A DNA stretch of 64,000 nt from Bacillus salacetis (lineage in GTDB: Bacteria; Bacillota; Bacilli; Bacillales; Bacillaceae_B): NCBI RefSeq assembly GCF_003581585.1, contig NZ_QXIR01000002.1, positions 62,001 to 126,000 of the forward strand, written 5' to 3'. Position 1 is the stretch's first letter, and each line of letters opens with the position of its first letter. Under the pieces are notes generated by a model, which did no database searches, was not told the DNA's origin, and worked only from the letters and a program-made list of their open reading frames with translations. Made by a program: the position numbers and the translations under genes. Of the stretch, positions 50,984-59,809 are shown one piece after another.

Positions 50984-53695
50984 TTATGCTTTAAGTTTGT
51001 CGCGAAGTACCATTTGCAGGATTCCGCCATGACGATAGTAGTCAACTTCAACATCTGAATCGAAACGAACAAGTGCATCAAACTCAGTCTTGCTGCCGTT
51101 TTCGTCAACAGCAGTAACTTTGATGATATCACGTGGTTTCACACCTTCAGCAAGGTCCACAGAAATGGATTCAGTACCTTTCAGTCCAAGTGTATCAGCG
51201 TTTTCACCCTTCTTGAATTGAAGAGGAAGGACACCCATCATCACAAGGTTTGAACGGTGTATGCGCTCATAGCTCTCAGCGATGACTGTCTTGATGCCAA
51301 GAAGGTTGGTACCTTTGGCAGCCCAGTCACGGGAAGATCCCATACCATAATCTTTGCCGGCAAGTACTGCAAGGCCGATTCCCTGCTCTTTGTACTTCAT
51401 GCAGGCATCATACATTGCCATTACCTCATCTTCAGGCCAGAAAGTTGTATATCCGCCTTCAGTTCCAGGAGCTATGCGGTTCCGGATACGGATGTTGGCA
51501 AATGTTCCGCGCATCATTACTTCATGATTACCACGGCGTGAACCATAAGAGTTGAAATCGCGGGGCTCTACGCCATTGCTGCGCAGATATTTTCCAGCTG
51601 GTGTATCTTTACCAATGGCACCAGCAGGAGAAATATGGTCAGTTGTGACAGAATCGCCGAACCTTCCAACCACTCGCAAACCATCCAAAGGCTTGATATC
51701 TTCCGGAACTGGAGCGAGTCCTTCAAAGAATGGAGGGTTTTGGATATACGTTGATTTGTCATCAAAGCTGTACAACGGCTCATTGCTAGTCTTGATTTCG
51801 TTCCAGCGCTTGTTATCATTGAATACATTTTCATATTCTCTGCGGAACAATTCAGGTGTTACAGTACGTTTCACGACATCCTTCACTTCATCCTGAGTCG
51901 GCCAGATATCAGCAAAGAATACGTCATTTCCATCTTTATCTTTTCCAAGTGAATCGGTTTTAAGGTCGATATCCACTGTACCAGCAAGTGCATATGCTAC
52001 AACCAATGGAGGTGAAGCAAGGTAGTTTGCTTTTACAAGCGGGTGGATACGCCCTTCAAAGTTACGGTTACCTGAAAGAACGGAAGTCAGAAGCAAGTCT
52101 GCATCTGCAACGGCTTTCTCGATTTCAGGACGCAGCGGGCCTGAGTTACCGATACATGTTGTACAGCCGTACCCTACAAGGTTGAATCCAAGCTGTTCAA
52201 GCGGCTCAAGCAAGCCGGAATCCTGAAGGTAGCCTGTAACAACCTTTGAACCAGGAGCAAGGGAAGTCTTGACGTAATCTGGTACGATCATGCCTTTCTC
52301 AGCAGCCTTTTTAGCTACGAGACCTGCACCAAGCATTACGTAAGGGTTCGAAGTATTCGTACAAGAAGTAATCGCGGCAATGCCGATTCCTCCCGTAGGG
52401 ATTTTCACTTCTTCGCCAGCCTGGTTAGTGTAAGTGGCTGTCTTTTCGATTTCTTTTTCATCAAGGCCGAATCCTTGGACACCTTCAGGGTTGGTGATGG
52501 CTTTATGGAAAGAAGGCTTCATGTCGGAAAGCGGAATCAAATCCTGCGGACGCTTAGGACCGGAAAGATTCGGTTCGATTTCGGATAAGTTGATTTCCAC
52601 AACGTCCGTGTAGATTGGATCTTCTTTATCCGGAGTGAAGAACATGTCGTTCTCTTTCAGGTACTGTTCCACAACATTGATATGTTCTTCGGAACGGCCA
52701 GTCAAACGCATGTAGTCAAGAGACTCGGCATCTACCGGGAAGAAGCCGCAAGTTGCGCCATATTCAGGCGCCATGTTGGCGATTGTCGCACGGTCTGCAA
52801 GCGGAAGCGTCGCAACACCTTCTCCGAAATATTCGACAAATTTGCCGACTACACCTTTTTGGCGAAGCACTTGAGTGACCTTAAGAGCCAAGTCAGTTGC
52901 AGTAGCTCCGTTTGGAAGAGCTCCCGTCATCTTGACACCGATCACTTCTGGAATCGGGAAGTATGAAGGCTGGCCAAGCATTCCTGCCTCTGCCTCAATA
53001 CCGCCTACACCCCATCCAAGTACGCCGATACCATTGATCATTGTTGTATGGGAGTCCGTACCAACCAGTGTATCAGGATATGTTTCAAATTCACCGTCTT
53101 CATTTTCGACCGCATGAACAACATTTGCAAGATACTCAAGGTTGACCTGGTGAACGATACCGGTTGCAGGCGGAACTGCACGGTAGTTCTTAAATGCTTT
53201 TTGAGCCCAGCTCAAGAACTGGTAACGTTCTGCATTACGTTCAAATTCAAGGTCCATGTTGACTGCAAGTGAGTCTGCAGTTCCATATTTATCAACCTGT
53301 ACAGAGTGGTCGATAACAAGGTCAACAGGGATTTCAGGATTGATTTTGTCCGGATCTCCGCCGATGTCAGCCATTGCTTTACGCAGAGAAGCCAAGTCTA
53401 CTACGGCAGGCACTCCGGTGAAATCCTGAAGGATGACACGTGAAGGCTTGAATGGAACTTCAGCATCCTTCACATCTTTAGATCCAAAGTTCGCAAGGTT
53501 TTCTACATGCTCTTTGTTGATTACGCGGCCGTCATATTGGCGCAGTACGGATTCAAGCAGTACCTTCACTGAGTAAGGTAAACGTGAAACGTTTGCTACG
53601 CCCGCCTCTTCTAATGCTTTTAAACGATAAAAATGATAGCGTTTCCCTGCTGCTTCGAATGAAGTACGGGAATTAAATACGTCGTTCTTCGCCAT
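50984..53695 (-). CDS. citB: Aconitate hydratase
   Basis: A 903-residue aconitase interconverting citrate and isocitrate in the TCA cycle; Bacillus subtilis CitB also binds iron-responsive RNA. The [4Fe-4S] cysteines are in [14 protein letters not shown] and [14 protein letters not shown]. The N-terminal [19 protein letters not shown] and [22 protein letters not shown] blocks and the C-terminal swivel domain ([16 protein letters not shown]) are complete. The upstream region carries a CcpC-type dyad and a sigma-A-like promoter. Single gene with strong terminator; yneN follows. Confidence 0.98.
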   Translation of the reverse strand: MAKNDVFNSRTSFEAAGKRYHFYRLKALEEAGVANVSRLPYSVKVLLESVLRQYDGRVINKEHVENLANFGSKDVKDAEVPFKPSRVILQDFTGVPAVVDLASLRKAMADIGGDPDKINPEIPVDLVIDHSVQVDKYGTADSLAVNMDLEFERNAERYQFLSWAQKAFKNYRAVPPATGIVHQVNLEYLANVVHAVENEDGEFETYPDTLVGTDSHTTMINGIGVLGWGVGGIEAEAGMLGQPSYFPIPEVIGVKMTGALPNGATATDLALKVTQVLRQKGVVGKFVEYFGEGVATLPLADRATIANMAPEYGATCGFFPVDAESLDYMRLTGRSEEHINVVEQYLKENDMFFTPDKEDPIYTDVVEINLSEIEPNLSGPKRPQDLIPLSDMKPSFHKAITNPEGVQGFGLDEKEIEKTATYTNQAGEEVKIPTGGIGIAAITSCTNTSNPYVMLGAGLVAKKAAEKGMIVPDYVKTSLAPGSKVVTGYLQDSGLLEPLEQLGFNLVGYGCTTCIGNSGPLRPEIEKAVADADLLLTSVLSGNRNFEGRIHPLVKANYLASPPLVVAYALAGTVDIDLKTDSLGKDKDGNDVFFADIWPTQDEVKDVVKRTVTPELFRREYENVFNDNKRWNEIKTSNEPLYSFDDKSTYIQNPPFFEGLAPVPEDIKPLDGLRVVGRFGDSVTTDHISPAGAIGKDTPAGKYLRSNGVEPRDFNSYGSRRGNHEVMMRGTFANIRIRNRIAPGTEGGYTTFWPEDEVMAMYDACMKYKEQGIGLAVLAGKDYGMGSSRDWAAKGTNLLGIKTVIAESYERIHRSNLVMMGVLPLQFKKGENADTLGLKGTESISVDLAEGVKPRDIIKVTAVDENGSKTEFDALVRFDSDVEVDYYRHGGILQMVLRDKLKA

Positions 53696-53779
53696 CTCGA
53701 TTCCCCCTCTTAGAGATTATAACGATTTTTCTTGTGATGAAAAGTTTGATCCTTTAATTTGAGTCACATTAACATCTTA

Positions 53780-53808
53780 ATACAAGCGATTACATAAGTA
53801 AATATCAA
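53780..53808 (-). promoter_or_regulatory. Probable sigma-A promoter of citB
   Basis: On the minus strand TTGATA (53803-53808) and TTGTAT (53780-53785), 17 bp apart. The -35 is good and the -10 weak. Confidence 0.45.
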
Positions 53809-53825
53809 GAAAGTTATTGTGTTTG

Positions 53826-53840
53826 ATAAGTTTTTCTTAT
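53826..53840 (-). promoter_or_regulatory. CcpC-type operator
   Basis: ATAAGTTTTTCTTAT, a perfect ATAA-N7-TTAT dyad, 17 bp upstream of the citB -35. CcpC, a citrate-responsive LysR regulator, binds such a dyad upstream of citB in Bacillus subtilis. A further TTAT half-site lies in the promoter spacer. Confidence 0.7.
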
Positions 53841-54019
53841 GGAATTTCCGCTTTTCATTTTGCACCCAATAAAAAAATCCGAATAAATAAGGATTCACAA
53901 AAAAATTCAGAGTTCTTTAATGCAAAGCTTATTATCCTGAAAAAACAAAACGAAGTGATTTTCATCTCATAAGATCGGCCTCCCGAGGAAACAATATTCT
54001 GCAAGGGGAGGTGACCTTA

Positions 54020-54169
54020 ATGGCCAAAAGAAAAGCAAATCATATCCGCGAGGGCATGAATGACGCCAAAGCTCAAGGTACTGGAGCCGGCTACAATGAA
54101 GAATTCTCCAATGAACCATTGACAGCTGCACAACGGCAAAACAACAAAAAGCGCAAGAAAAATCAATAA
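54020..54169 (+). CDS. sspO: Small acid-soluble spore protein O
   Basis: Forty-nine residues: [40 protein letters not shown], then a lysine-rich tail. Typical SspO (CotK). The ATG at 54020 has AAGGGGAGG upstream. Divergent from citB as in Bacillus subtilis. A weak sigma-G-like pair (TCATA 53967-53971, AACAATA 53990-53996) precedes it. In Bacillus subtilis sspO and sspP form one operon; here a minus-strand gene separates them. Confidence 0.93.
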   Translation: MAKRKANHIREGMNDAKAQGTGAGYNEEFSNEPLTAAQRQNNKKRKKNQ

Positions 54170-54353
54170 TCAAACAATTTCAACTATATAGTAACAAATT
54201 ATGCGTCCTATACTCAATTGAAAGGCCTTGCAGCTTTCAACTTATATTCCTCCCCTCCTCCGCGGTTCAGCTAGTCTGAAGATTGAAACTGATTTTCCGG
54301 GTCCTTGCATTGGATCCTCTGCTGTTTCACATAATTCTTAATCCTCTTATGTG

Positions 54354-54393
54354 AAAAGGGATTGGACCTGTTATCAGGTCCAATCCCTTTTTT
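54354..54393. terminator. Bidirectional terminator between sspO and the 54396 gene
   Basis: AAAAGGGATTGGACCTG / CAGGTCCAATCCCTTTT around a 4-base loop, T run on both sides. Between sspO and this hairpin (54170-54353) nothing else is recognised. Confidence 0.9.
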
Positions 54394-54395
54394 GA

Positions 54396-54659
54396 CTAAC
54401 TTGGATTCTGGTTCACTTGCTGCATGACGGATGTAAGATCGGATTTCATCTTTTCAAGCTGCCCGCGTTGGTGTTCGGAAGCGGTTTCCAAGGCATTTTC
54501 GATCTGCTGGTAAGCCTCGTTGACTTCATTCTTAAGATGTGCGAGCTGATGGCCGTAGTCAGCACCATCCAATACCAGTTCATTGACTGCATCCTTTACT
54601 TCCTCATGGCCTTGCTGAGCTGCCTGAAAGGCCTGTTGTTTGTCCTTATGATATGGCAT
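54396..54659 (-). CDS. Unnamed small helical protein, likely sporulation-linked
   Basis: An 87-residue hydrophilic protein, all helix-forming: MPYHKDKQQAFQAAQQGHEE, DAVNELVLDGADYGHQLAHL and ETASEHQRGQLEKMKSDLTS. The ATG at 54659 has AAAGGAG eight bases upstream. It slightly resembles the YtzC/DUF2524 layout, but I cannot confirm a family. A good sigma-G type promoter precedes it and it sits between sspO and sspP, so a forespore-expressed small protein is inferred. Confidence 0.65.
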   Translation of the reverse strand: MPYHKDKQQAFQAAQQGHEEVKDAVNELVLDGADYGHQLAHLKNEVNEAYQQIENALETASEHQRGQLEKMKSDLTSVMQQVNQNPS

Positions 54660-54692
54660 GAAGTCATCTCCTTTTGGAAAATATTCCATTGT

Positions 54693-54722
54693 TAGAATCT
54701 CCTTTTTTCGCGGAAACTATAC
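54693..54722 (-). promoter_or_regulatory. Sigma-G type promoter of the 54396 gene
   Basis: On the minus strand GTATA (54718-54722), an 18-bp spacer, GATTCTA (54693-54699). Matches to GHATR/CATNHTA are 5 of 5 and 6 of 7. The expected transcript start is about 27 bp before the ATG. Confidence 0.6.
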
Positions 54723-54753
54723 CTAAAGAAGATTCCGTTCCTTACAGGAAGAT

Positions 54754-54783
54754 GAATAAGAGCGCTCAGAAATCCACATTCTA
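54754..54783 (+). promoter_or_regulatory. Sigma-G type promoter of sspP
   Basis: GAATA (54754-54758), an 18-bp spacer and CATTCTA (54777-54783). Full match to the sigma-G boxes GHATR and CATNHTA. It gives sspP its own forespore promoter 20 bp before the start codon. Confidence 0.8.
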
Positions 54784-54802
54784 CTTTTAGGAGGGATGCA
54801 AT

Positions 54803-54946
54803 ATGAACAAAAATGACGGAAAAGATATCCGCAGAAATTCCACTAAAGGGCAGCCTACAGGGCAGCCTGAACCTTTAAGCGGCTCGAAGAAAGTGAAGAA
54901 CCATAACCATACACGCCAGAAACATAACCAGCATCACGATATGTAA
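54803..54946 (+). CDS. sspP: Small acid-soluble spore protein P
   Basis: Forty-seven residues: [40 protein letters not shown] and a HNQHHDM end, the SspP (CotL) pattern. The ATG at 54803 follows TTTTAGGAGGG. Transcribed from its own sigma-G type promoter. The 170 bp to the selA terminator hold nothing recognisable. Confidence 0.94.
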   Translation: MNKNDGKDIRRNSTKGQPTGQPEPLSGSKKVKNHNHTRQKHNQHHDM

Positions 54947-55079
54947 GAAACGAAGCAACACTCTTTGCAGCATCGTCTCTCTATGTGTTCAGTAAAATTC
55001 AAAACACTTCAGCCTGATTTTATGAAGAATTGCAAGGAAACACCGGAACTCCGAACAAATCCAAAAAAGGTATCCTCAA

Positions 55080-55114
55080 CAAAACACAGTCTCCGTGTCT
55101 GGGACTGTGTTTTG
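55080..55114 (-). terminator. selA terminator
   Basis: CAAAACACAGTC / GACTGTGTTTTG arms around a loop, directly after the selA stop codon. Confidence 0.85.
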
Positions 55115-55117
55115 CTC

Positions 55118-56527
55118 TTAAAGCTGTTCATCCAGCCCTAATAAAGTTTGGAAGATCACACCAACTTCTTCTTCTTCGACTGTCCTTAAATCAAGAAGAA
55201 GTTCATCTTTGTGGATTCTTGCGATGATAGGGATAGGAGCCGCCCTTAGGCGCTTCTCCAGTTGGGCTGCATCCATCCGGCTGTGCTTTAAGGATAGTAC
55301 ATAGGTATCCAATTCAACATCAGGCATCGTACCGCCGCCAACCTGGCTGATGTCAGGCTTAACTTCAGCAGAAAACCCCCTTGCGTCGTCCCTTAGGGCA
55401 TCCCTCATCTTTTCTGCAATGAATTTGATTGAATCTGCCTCCATCAAAAGTGCATTGTAAGCAGGAATATTTTTTTCGTTTCCTTTCAAGTAATCAATAA
55501 GGGTCCCTTCCAAAGCGGCCAGCGTCATTTTATCCACACGCAGCACCCGTGCCAATTGATTTTTTTTCAACCTGTCTATGAACTCTTTTTTTCCGGCTAT
55601 GATTCCAGCCTGCGGGCCGCCAAGCAGCTTATCTCCGCTGAAGGAAACGATGTCTGCTCCTTTTGCGATGACATCCTTGACCAATGGCTCGGAACCTATG
55701 CCATGTTTCTTTAAATCATAAAGCATGCCGCTGCCCAGATCTTCATAGAAAATCACGTGCTGATGGGCTGCAGCCAACTCAGCAAGCTCCTCTGTTGGAG
55801 CCTCCTCGGTAAAACCCTTGATGACAAAATTACTTCGGTGCACCTTCATCAGCAGGGATGTATCTTCATTGATTTTGGCAGCATAATCTGAAATCCGGGT
55901 CTTGTTTGTTGTGCCTACTTCAATCAACCTTGCGCCGCTTTCTTCCATGATGGAGGACACACGGAACGACCCGCCGATTTCAACCAGCTCTCCCCTGGAC
56001 ACTATCACTTCTTTTCCTTTGCCAAGTTCAGAGAGGATCAGGAAAACAGCAGCGGCATTATTGTTGACCACCATCGCGGCTTCTGCACCCGTAGCCTCCT
56101 TGATGAGTGTTTCAGCATGTGTATGCCGGGAGCCTCTACTTCCTTTATTGATGTCATATTCCAAATTGCTGTAATTCCTAGCAATTTCCTCGACATGCAG
56201 AACAGCTGTTTCGCTCAAACGCGCCCTCCCGAGATTTGTGTGCAGGATTGTTCCGCTGGCATTGATCACCTTTGTCAACGTATAAGTGAATTTCTTTTCC
56301 GCTGCATTGCCGGCTTGTTGGATTAAAAAATCCTCCAGACCACCACTTCCCGGCAGTGGCCCCTCCCATGTGCCGTTCATCAGGTGAATCCTTACATTTG
56401 CCACTTCTTCTTTAATGAGCTCTGTCCCCTGCTCAATGGAAATTCCGCTATCTCTCACCATCTGTCCAAACTTCTCCCCATTCTGGATTTCATGGATAGA
56501 AGGGATTTTTCTTAATAGTTCCTTCAT
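55118..56527 (-). CDS. selA: L-seryl-tRNA(Sec) selenium transferase
   Basis: A 469-residue PLP enzyme that turns seryl-tRNA(Sec) into selenocysteinyl-tRNA(Sec) using selenophosphate. Family landmarks are complete: LPSVHEI-like RKIPSIHEIQNG, VINASGTILHTNLGRARLSE, the glycine-rich region VVNNNAAAVFLIL, the PLP lysine in VSFSGDKLLGGPQAGIIAGK and LRVDKMTLAALEGTL. The ATG at 56527 follows CGGAGGG. selB, selD and the tRNA(Sec) gene, its usual partners, are not in this window. A SelW-like selenoprotein gene with in-frame UGA lies 570 bp upstream on the same strand. Confidence 0.95.
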   Translation of the reverse strand: MKELLRKIPSIHEIQNGEKFGQMVRDSGISIEQGTELIKEEVANVRIHLMNGTWEGPLPGSGGLEDFLIQQAGNAAEKKFTYTLTKVINASGTILHTNLGRARLSETAVLHVEEIARNYSNLEYDINKGSRGSRHTHAETLIKEATGAEAAMVVNNNAAAVFLILSELGKGKEVIVSRGELVEIGGSFRVSSIMEESGARLIEVGTTNKTRISDYAAKINEDTSLLMKVHRSNFVIKGFTEEAPTEELAELAAAHQHVIFYEDLGSGMLYDLKKHGIGSEPLVKDVIAKGADIVSFSGDKLLGGPQAGIIAGKKEFIDRLKKNQLARVLRVDKMTLAALEGTLIDYLKGNEKNIPAYNALLMEADSIKFIAEKMRDALRDDARGFSAEVKPDISQVGGGTMPDVELDTYVLSLKHSRMDAAQLEKRLRAAPIPIIARIHKDELLLDLRTVEEEEVGVIFQTLLGLDEQL

Positions 56528-56674
56528 AGTCAGCGCCCTCCGATTTGTTACCGCCTGAATATTTCACATTATACCACCCACACATCATAACCCAAAAAGA
56601 ATAAACTGTTGAAAAGGGAAGTATACTTCGCTTGTATCACTGCGAAGGAGCCCAAAGGAAAGATGGAGGAAATT

Positions 56675-57061
56675 ATGGCAAACTCGGGAGAGGATTTTAA
56701 ATTAGAAGACTGGGAACGATGGATGAAAGACTGGCTGCTTGATCCTTATACAACTCAACTTGATGAGTCGCAGTTCAGGGTGGATCTATTCGATACAACA
56801 GAAGCGTTCATCGTTGAAGTATCAACGGAGGCTTTTGCGGTACAGGAAGTGCTCCTCTCTAAAGAAGGCCAAACACTCTCTATTGAAATAATTGCTGCAG
56901 ATGAGGATAGAACGAGGTCCAGGAAAGTCGGCTTCCCCTTCTCTTTAAAGTATCATCCCATAGAGTTATATCCACAGAAAGAGTACTTGGAAATTTATAT
57001 CTTGAAAGCTCTGGAGAAGAAACCAACTCCTTCTGTCATCCGGTTTCAAGGCAGTATATAA
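56675..57061 (+). CDS. Hsp20/alpha-crystallin-like protein
   Basis: A 128-residue protein starting at ATG 56675 (MANSGEDFKLEDWERWMKDW), five bases after GGAGG. It shows a small heat-shock layout: N-terminal helix, then beta-strands FRVDLFDTTEAFIVEVSTEA, VQEVLLSKEGQTLSIEI and GFPFSLKYHPIELYPQKEYLEI. The conserved GxL core of chaperone-active Hsp20 is not obvious; it resembles the diverged Bacillus CotP/YocM group. It is divergent from selA and convergent with the SelW-like gene. Confidence 0.65.
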   Translation: MANSGEDFKLEDWERWMKDWLLDPYTTQLDESQFRVDLFDTTEAFIVEVSTEAFAVQEVLLSKEGQTLSIEIIAADEDRTRSRKVGFPFSLKYHPIELYPQKEYLEIYILKALEKKPTPSVIRFQGSI

Positions 57062-57063
57062 CG

Positions 57064-57095
57064 AAAAGGATCAGCCGGCGGCCCGGCTGATCCTT
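57064..57095. terminator. Bidirectional terminator between the Hsp20-like and SelW-like genes
   Basis: AAAAGGATCAGCCGG / CCGGCTGATCCTT arms around a short loop; it overlaps the last codons of the SelW-like frame. Confidence 0.85.
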
Positions 57096-57333
57096 ACTTG
57101 TTCTCAATTTGTTGGATAATGTCATCCGGATCAGGGAAAACACCCGTATCCAGTTTTGAATAGATTTTTTCACCATCTATATAGACTTCGAATGCCCCTC
57201 CTGATGAAGGGATAAGTTTCACTTCTTCCAAATCCGCACGAAAATGGTTGAAGAGTTCTTCCGCGAACCTCGCGGCCTTGGGGGAATAATTTCACATCAT
57301 GCAGAATTCAACCGTCATTTTAATTTTTTTCAT
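57094..57333 (-). CDS. Selenoprotein W-like (Rdx family) protein with in-frame UGA as selenocysteine
   Basis: From ATG 57333 (AAGGAGGT nine bases upstream) an 80-codon frame is open except for one UGA at 57292-57294 (codon 14). Reading it as Sec gives MKKIKMTVEFCMMU, i.e. CxxU at residues 11-14, the redox motif of the SelW/SelT/Rdx family. The rest matches that family without further break: NYSPKAARFAEELFNHF, VKLIPSSGGAFEVYIDGEKI, YSKLDTGVFPDPDDII. Members are small thioredoxin-like proteins, often selenoproteins. A hairpin fitting a bacterial SECIS lies just after the UGA and selA is next to it. A plain reading as a pseudogene would leave this conserved 65-residue tail and the SECIS unexplained. 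Target of the redox activity unknown. Confidence 0.85.
57261..57275 (-). promoter_or_regulatory. Probable bacterial SECIS element
   Basis: On the minus strand the mRNA has CCGCGA-GGU-UCGCGG, a 6-bp stem with a 3-base loop beginning with G, starting 16 nt after the UGA. Bacterial SECIS elements lie within the coding region a few turns past the UGA and need a G near the start of the apical loop. Position and loop fit; the stem is shorter than some. Confidence 0.65.
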
Positions 57334-57416
57334 ATGATTAATACCTCCTTCACTGTTCTTGCTTTCTGTCATTTTAATATAGGAAAAACCATTGTGCAAA
57401 CGCTTCACTTTCATGA

Positions 57417-59654
57417 TTACGTTATATTTTTTTCATATGCGGCAAAAAAATTGCCGGAGAAAACCCTTGCCATGTATGGAAAGCAGTCTGATGAGTTCAT
57501 GTCATTGAATCCAAACCATAATACTTTCTGGTCAAAGCCTATAAAGTGATGGACGAATTCTCCCCGGTCTATTTTATAATTGCTTAAAGGAAAATCACTG
57601 TTATGTTTACATAATATTATTATAGACTTCTCTTGTTCGGTCTTCTTTAAATGCATCCATATAGAATGCGGCACATCCTCTATCTTTTCAATTGACAAAA
57701 AGATTTCTGATTTTGCGTTTTTTATATCTTTCACCAGCTTCTCCACGTCATGTTTCTTGTACCATTTCAATCTCTTCGTATACACCTCGGAAAAAACAGG
57801 ATCTTGCAGAGGAACCTGCCCCTTTCTTCTGTTTTCCAGAAAATCAATCAATTTACGAACAGGCTGATTTTTTGATACCCGCCTTTTAATGAATTGATGA
57901 TCTCCTACCATAATGAATTTGCTCTTTGCTCTGGTCACTGAAACATTAATGAGCCTTCCGCTTCCCTTTTGGGTCAATAGTGCTCCAGCTTTTTCCTGGG
58001 GAGCTCCATCTGTAATATCAAATAAAATCATGTCTTTCTCAGAGCCTTGAAACTTATGCACAGTTGAAGCGAAAATCTGGGAATTCATTACGGTATCCCG
58101 ATTATTAAAGAAAACGGGTATGATTTTATTCATCCACTTTGCTTGTGCTCTATATGGAGTCACATATCCAATGGACTTGATTCCGGACTCATTGGCTGAC
58201 AACATCAACTGAATAGATACCAGGCTTGACATTACATTCCAACGGGACCCGCTGTCTGTCCGGCACCATGGGGAATTGTCAATCAAGGGGAAAATCGAGG
58301 CGGCTTCCCCTGGGAAAGGGGAAAGGTTTGTCACTGCAGTACGCTGTTTCAGTATTTCATGATGGTCTTTTACCAAGGAATAGTAAAAAAATTCATTCGT
58401 AAAGGCTGATATATCCGGATGCATCCGCCGCTGGATTGGCAGCAGCATAAGTTGCTGGTTTCTGTATCCTTTTTCAACCTGGCTGGCGATCCCTGACAAA
58501 TGAAAAATATCCTGCTTCAGCCACTTTTCTGCAAGACTGTGCCTGGAAACAGCAATAGGGGGAAGCTGTTTGAAGTCTCCGCAAATGACAACACGTGTCC
58601 CCAGCGTCGAGGCAAAAGCAATTTGAGGGGCGTAGGCCATACTCGCTTCATCAATGATCACCAAATCAAATTGAGTTTGATATATTAGTGGATCGACTGC
58701 GGCTTTGGACAGGGTTGTGGCGATAACTCTTGCCTCATTAACAAATTGGCCCTCCATCTTACGGAGTTTTTCCCTCAGTTTCACCAAAGCAATCTCTACT
58801 TTAGTCAACTGGGATGAGTCCTTTGCATTGAATTTTGCCGATAACTTTCTCTTTAAAAGAAGTCGCTTCTTTTCAAATTTCCTTCTTCGTGCACCTGAGA
58901 CATCATCTTTCATTTCTGTCAGACTGACGATACTTAAATCCCGTTGGGAATTCACCTCATCTTTTTCTGCTGTGCCATAGCGGATCACCTCTCCTGGTGC
59001 CCATTTCCCGTTTTCCTTTAAGAACCGGCTTATCTCCAGTGTCAAAACATCGACAGCCGTATTGCTGTGGGAAAGAATCAGGATCTTGCGGTCATTAACG
59101 TATTGATAGGCAGCCATCCTGGCAAGGGTATAGGTTTTTCCAGTGCCGGGCGGGCCCCAAATATACGTGACAGGATTATACTTAGACCTCAAGACAGCTT
59201 CATGAACCAAATTTTTCACCTTGTCAGCCGGATGATAGGTTTTTTCCCCGGGATTCATCACTCTTTCAACAATCCTTAGTTTCCAGCTATCTTCCTCGAT
59301 CTCAGTCAAACGGTCAATCAATTGATTAAGGAGATCCCAAGGTTCGTTATGTAAAACCCCTCTTCCTGTTTCCTCACCTAAATCACTGTCCAACTCGACA
59401 ATGACATCACCTGCATCAGAAGAAAGAACCCTGCCTTCATGCTTTTTGCCTCTATATTCAAAAATAACGGGGCTTCCCTGAAACAAGCTGGCGGGGAAAG
59501 CCATTACCAGCCAATAAACCGATCCCCCTTCACCCGTACCCAGGTACTGGCCCTTAATAATTGAAATCCCCCGGCTGTCAATCTCTTTTAATTGTTGAAT
59601 TTCAGCTATCAATGCTGTCTTCCATTGCTGAATCATTCTTTCTGCTGCAATCAT
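57417..59654 (-). CDS. SF1 (DNA2/Upf1-like) helicase with degenerate PLD-like C-terminus
   Basis: About 745 residues from ATG 59654, after AGGAG. An N-terminal domain of about 150 residues precedes Walker A GPPGTGKTYTLARMAAY, a helicase core with Walker B VIIDEASMAYAPQIAFAS, QLPPIAVSRHSLAEKW, the motif V region STVHKFQGSEKDMILFDI and motif VI NVSVTRAKSKFIMVGDH. The last 110 residues (KSEIFLSIEKIEDVP, FVHHFIGFDQKVLWFGFND) look like a phospholipase D-type nuclease half whose HxK motif is changed to HHF, so it is probably inactive. Role unknown; repair or defence are both possible. Confidence 0.8.
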   Translation of the reverse strand: MIAAERMIQQWKTALIAEIQQLKEIDSRGISIIKGQYLGTGEGGSVYWLVMAFPASLFQGSPVIFEYRGKKHEGRVLSSDAGDVIVELDSDLGEETGRGVLHNEPWDLLNQLIDRLTEIEEDSWKLRIVERVMNPGEKTYHPADKVKNLVHEAVLRSKYNPVTYIWGPPGTGKTYTLARMAAYQYVNDRKILILSHSNTAVDVLTLEISRFLKENGKWAPGEVIRYGTAEKDEVNSQRDLSIVSLTEMKDDVSGARRRKFEKKRLLLKRKLSAKFNAKDSSQLTKVEIALVKLREKLRKMEGQFVNEARVIATTLSKAAVDPLIYQTQFDLVIIDEASMAYAPQIAFASTLGTRVVICGDFKQLPPIAVSRHSLAEKWLKQDIFHLSGIASQVEKGYRNQQLMLLPIQRRMHPDISAFTNEFFYYSLVKDHHEILKQRTAVTNLSPFPGEAASIFPLIDNSPWCRTDSGSRWNVMSSLVSIQLMLSANESGIKSIGYVTPYRAQAKWMNKIIPVFFNNRDTVMNSQIFASTVHKFQGSEKDMILFDITDGAPQEKAGALLTQKGSGRLINVSVTRAKSKFIMVGDHQFIKRRVSKNQPVRKLIDFLENRRKGQVPLQDPVFSEVYTKRLKWYKKHDVEKLVKDIKNAKSEIFLSIEKIEDVPHSIWMHLKKTEQEKSIIILCKHNSDFPLSNYKIDRGEFVHHFIGFDQKVLWFGFNDMNSSDCFPYMARVFSGNFFAAYEKNIT

Positions 59655-59736
59655 TAAACTGCTCCTATTAGTGTTAAATTTACTATTATTATTCCTTGTA
59701 CTGCGCAAACTATTGATATACCCAAAGAGTGCCCTG

Positions 59737-59762
59737 GTTTAACCATTGGATGTTCTGTGTAT
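59737..59762 (+). promoter_or_regulatory. Sigma-B type promoter of the YdaS-like gene
   Basis: GTTTAA (59737-59742), a 14-bp spacer and GTGTAT (59757-59762), close to the sigma-B boxes GTTTAA and GGGTAT. Confidence 0.6.
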
Positions 59763-59809
59763 ATTAAAACCTAAGAAATTAAAAATACTTTATTAGGAGG
59801 AAAAAAATT

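Noticed and set aside
57334..57416. tRNA(Sec) gene near the SelW-like gene
   Set aside because: The 80-bp gap has no tRNA-like arms, and no long-variable-arm tRNA was seen anywhere in the window.
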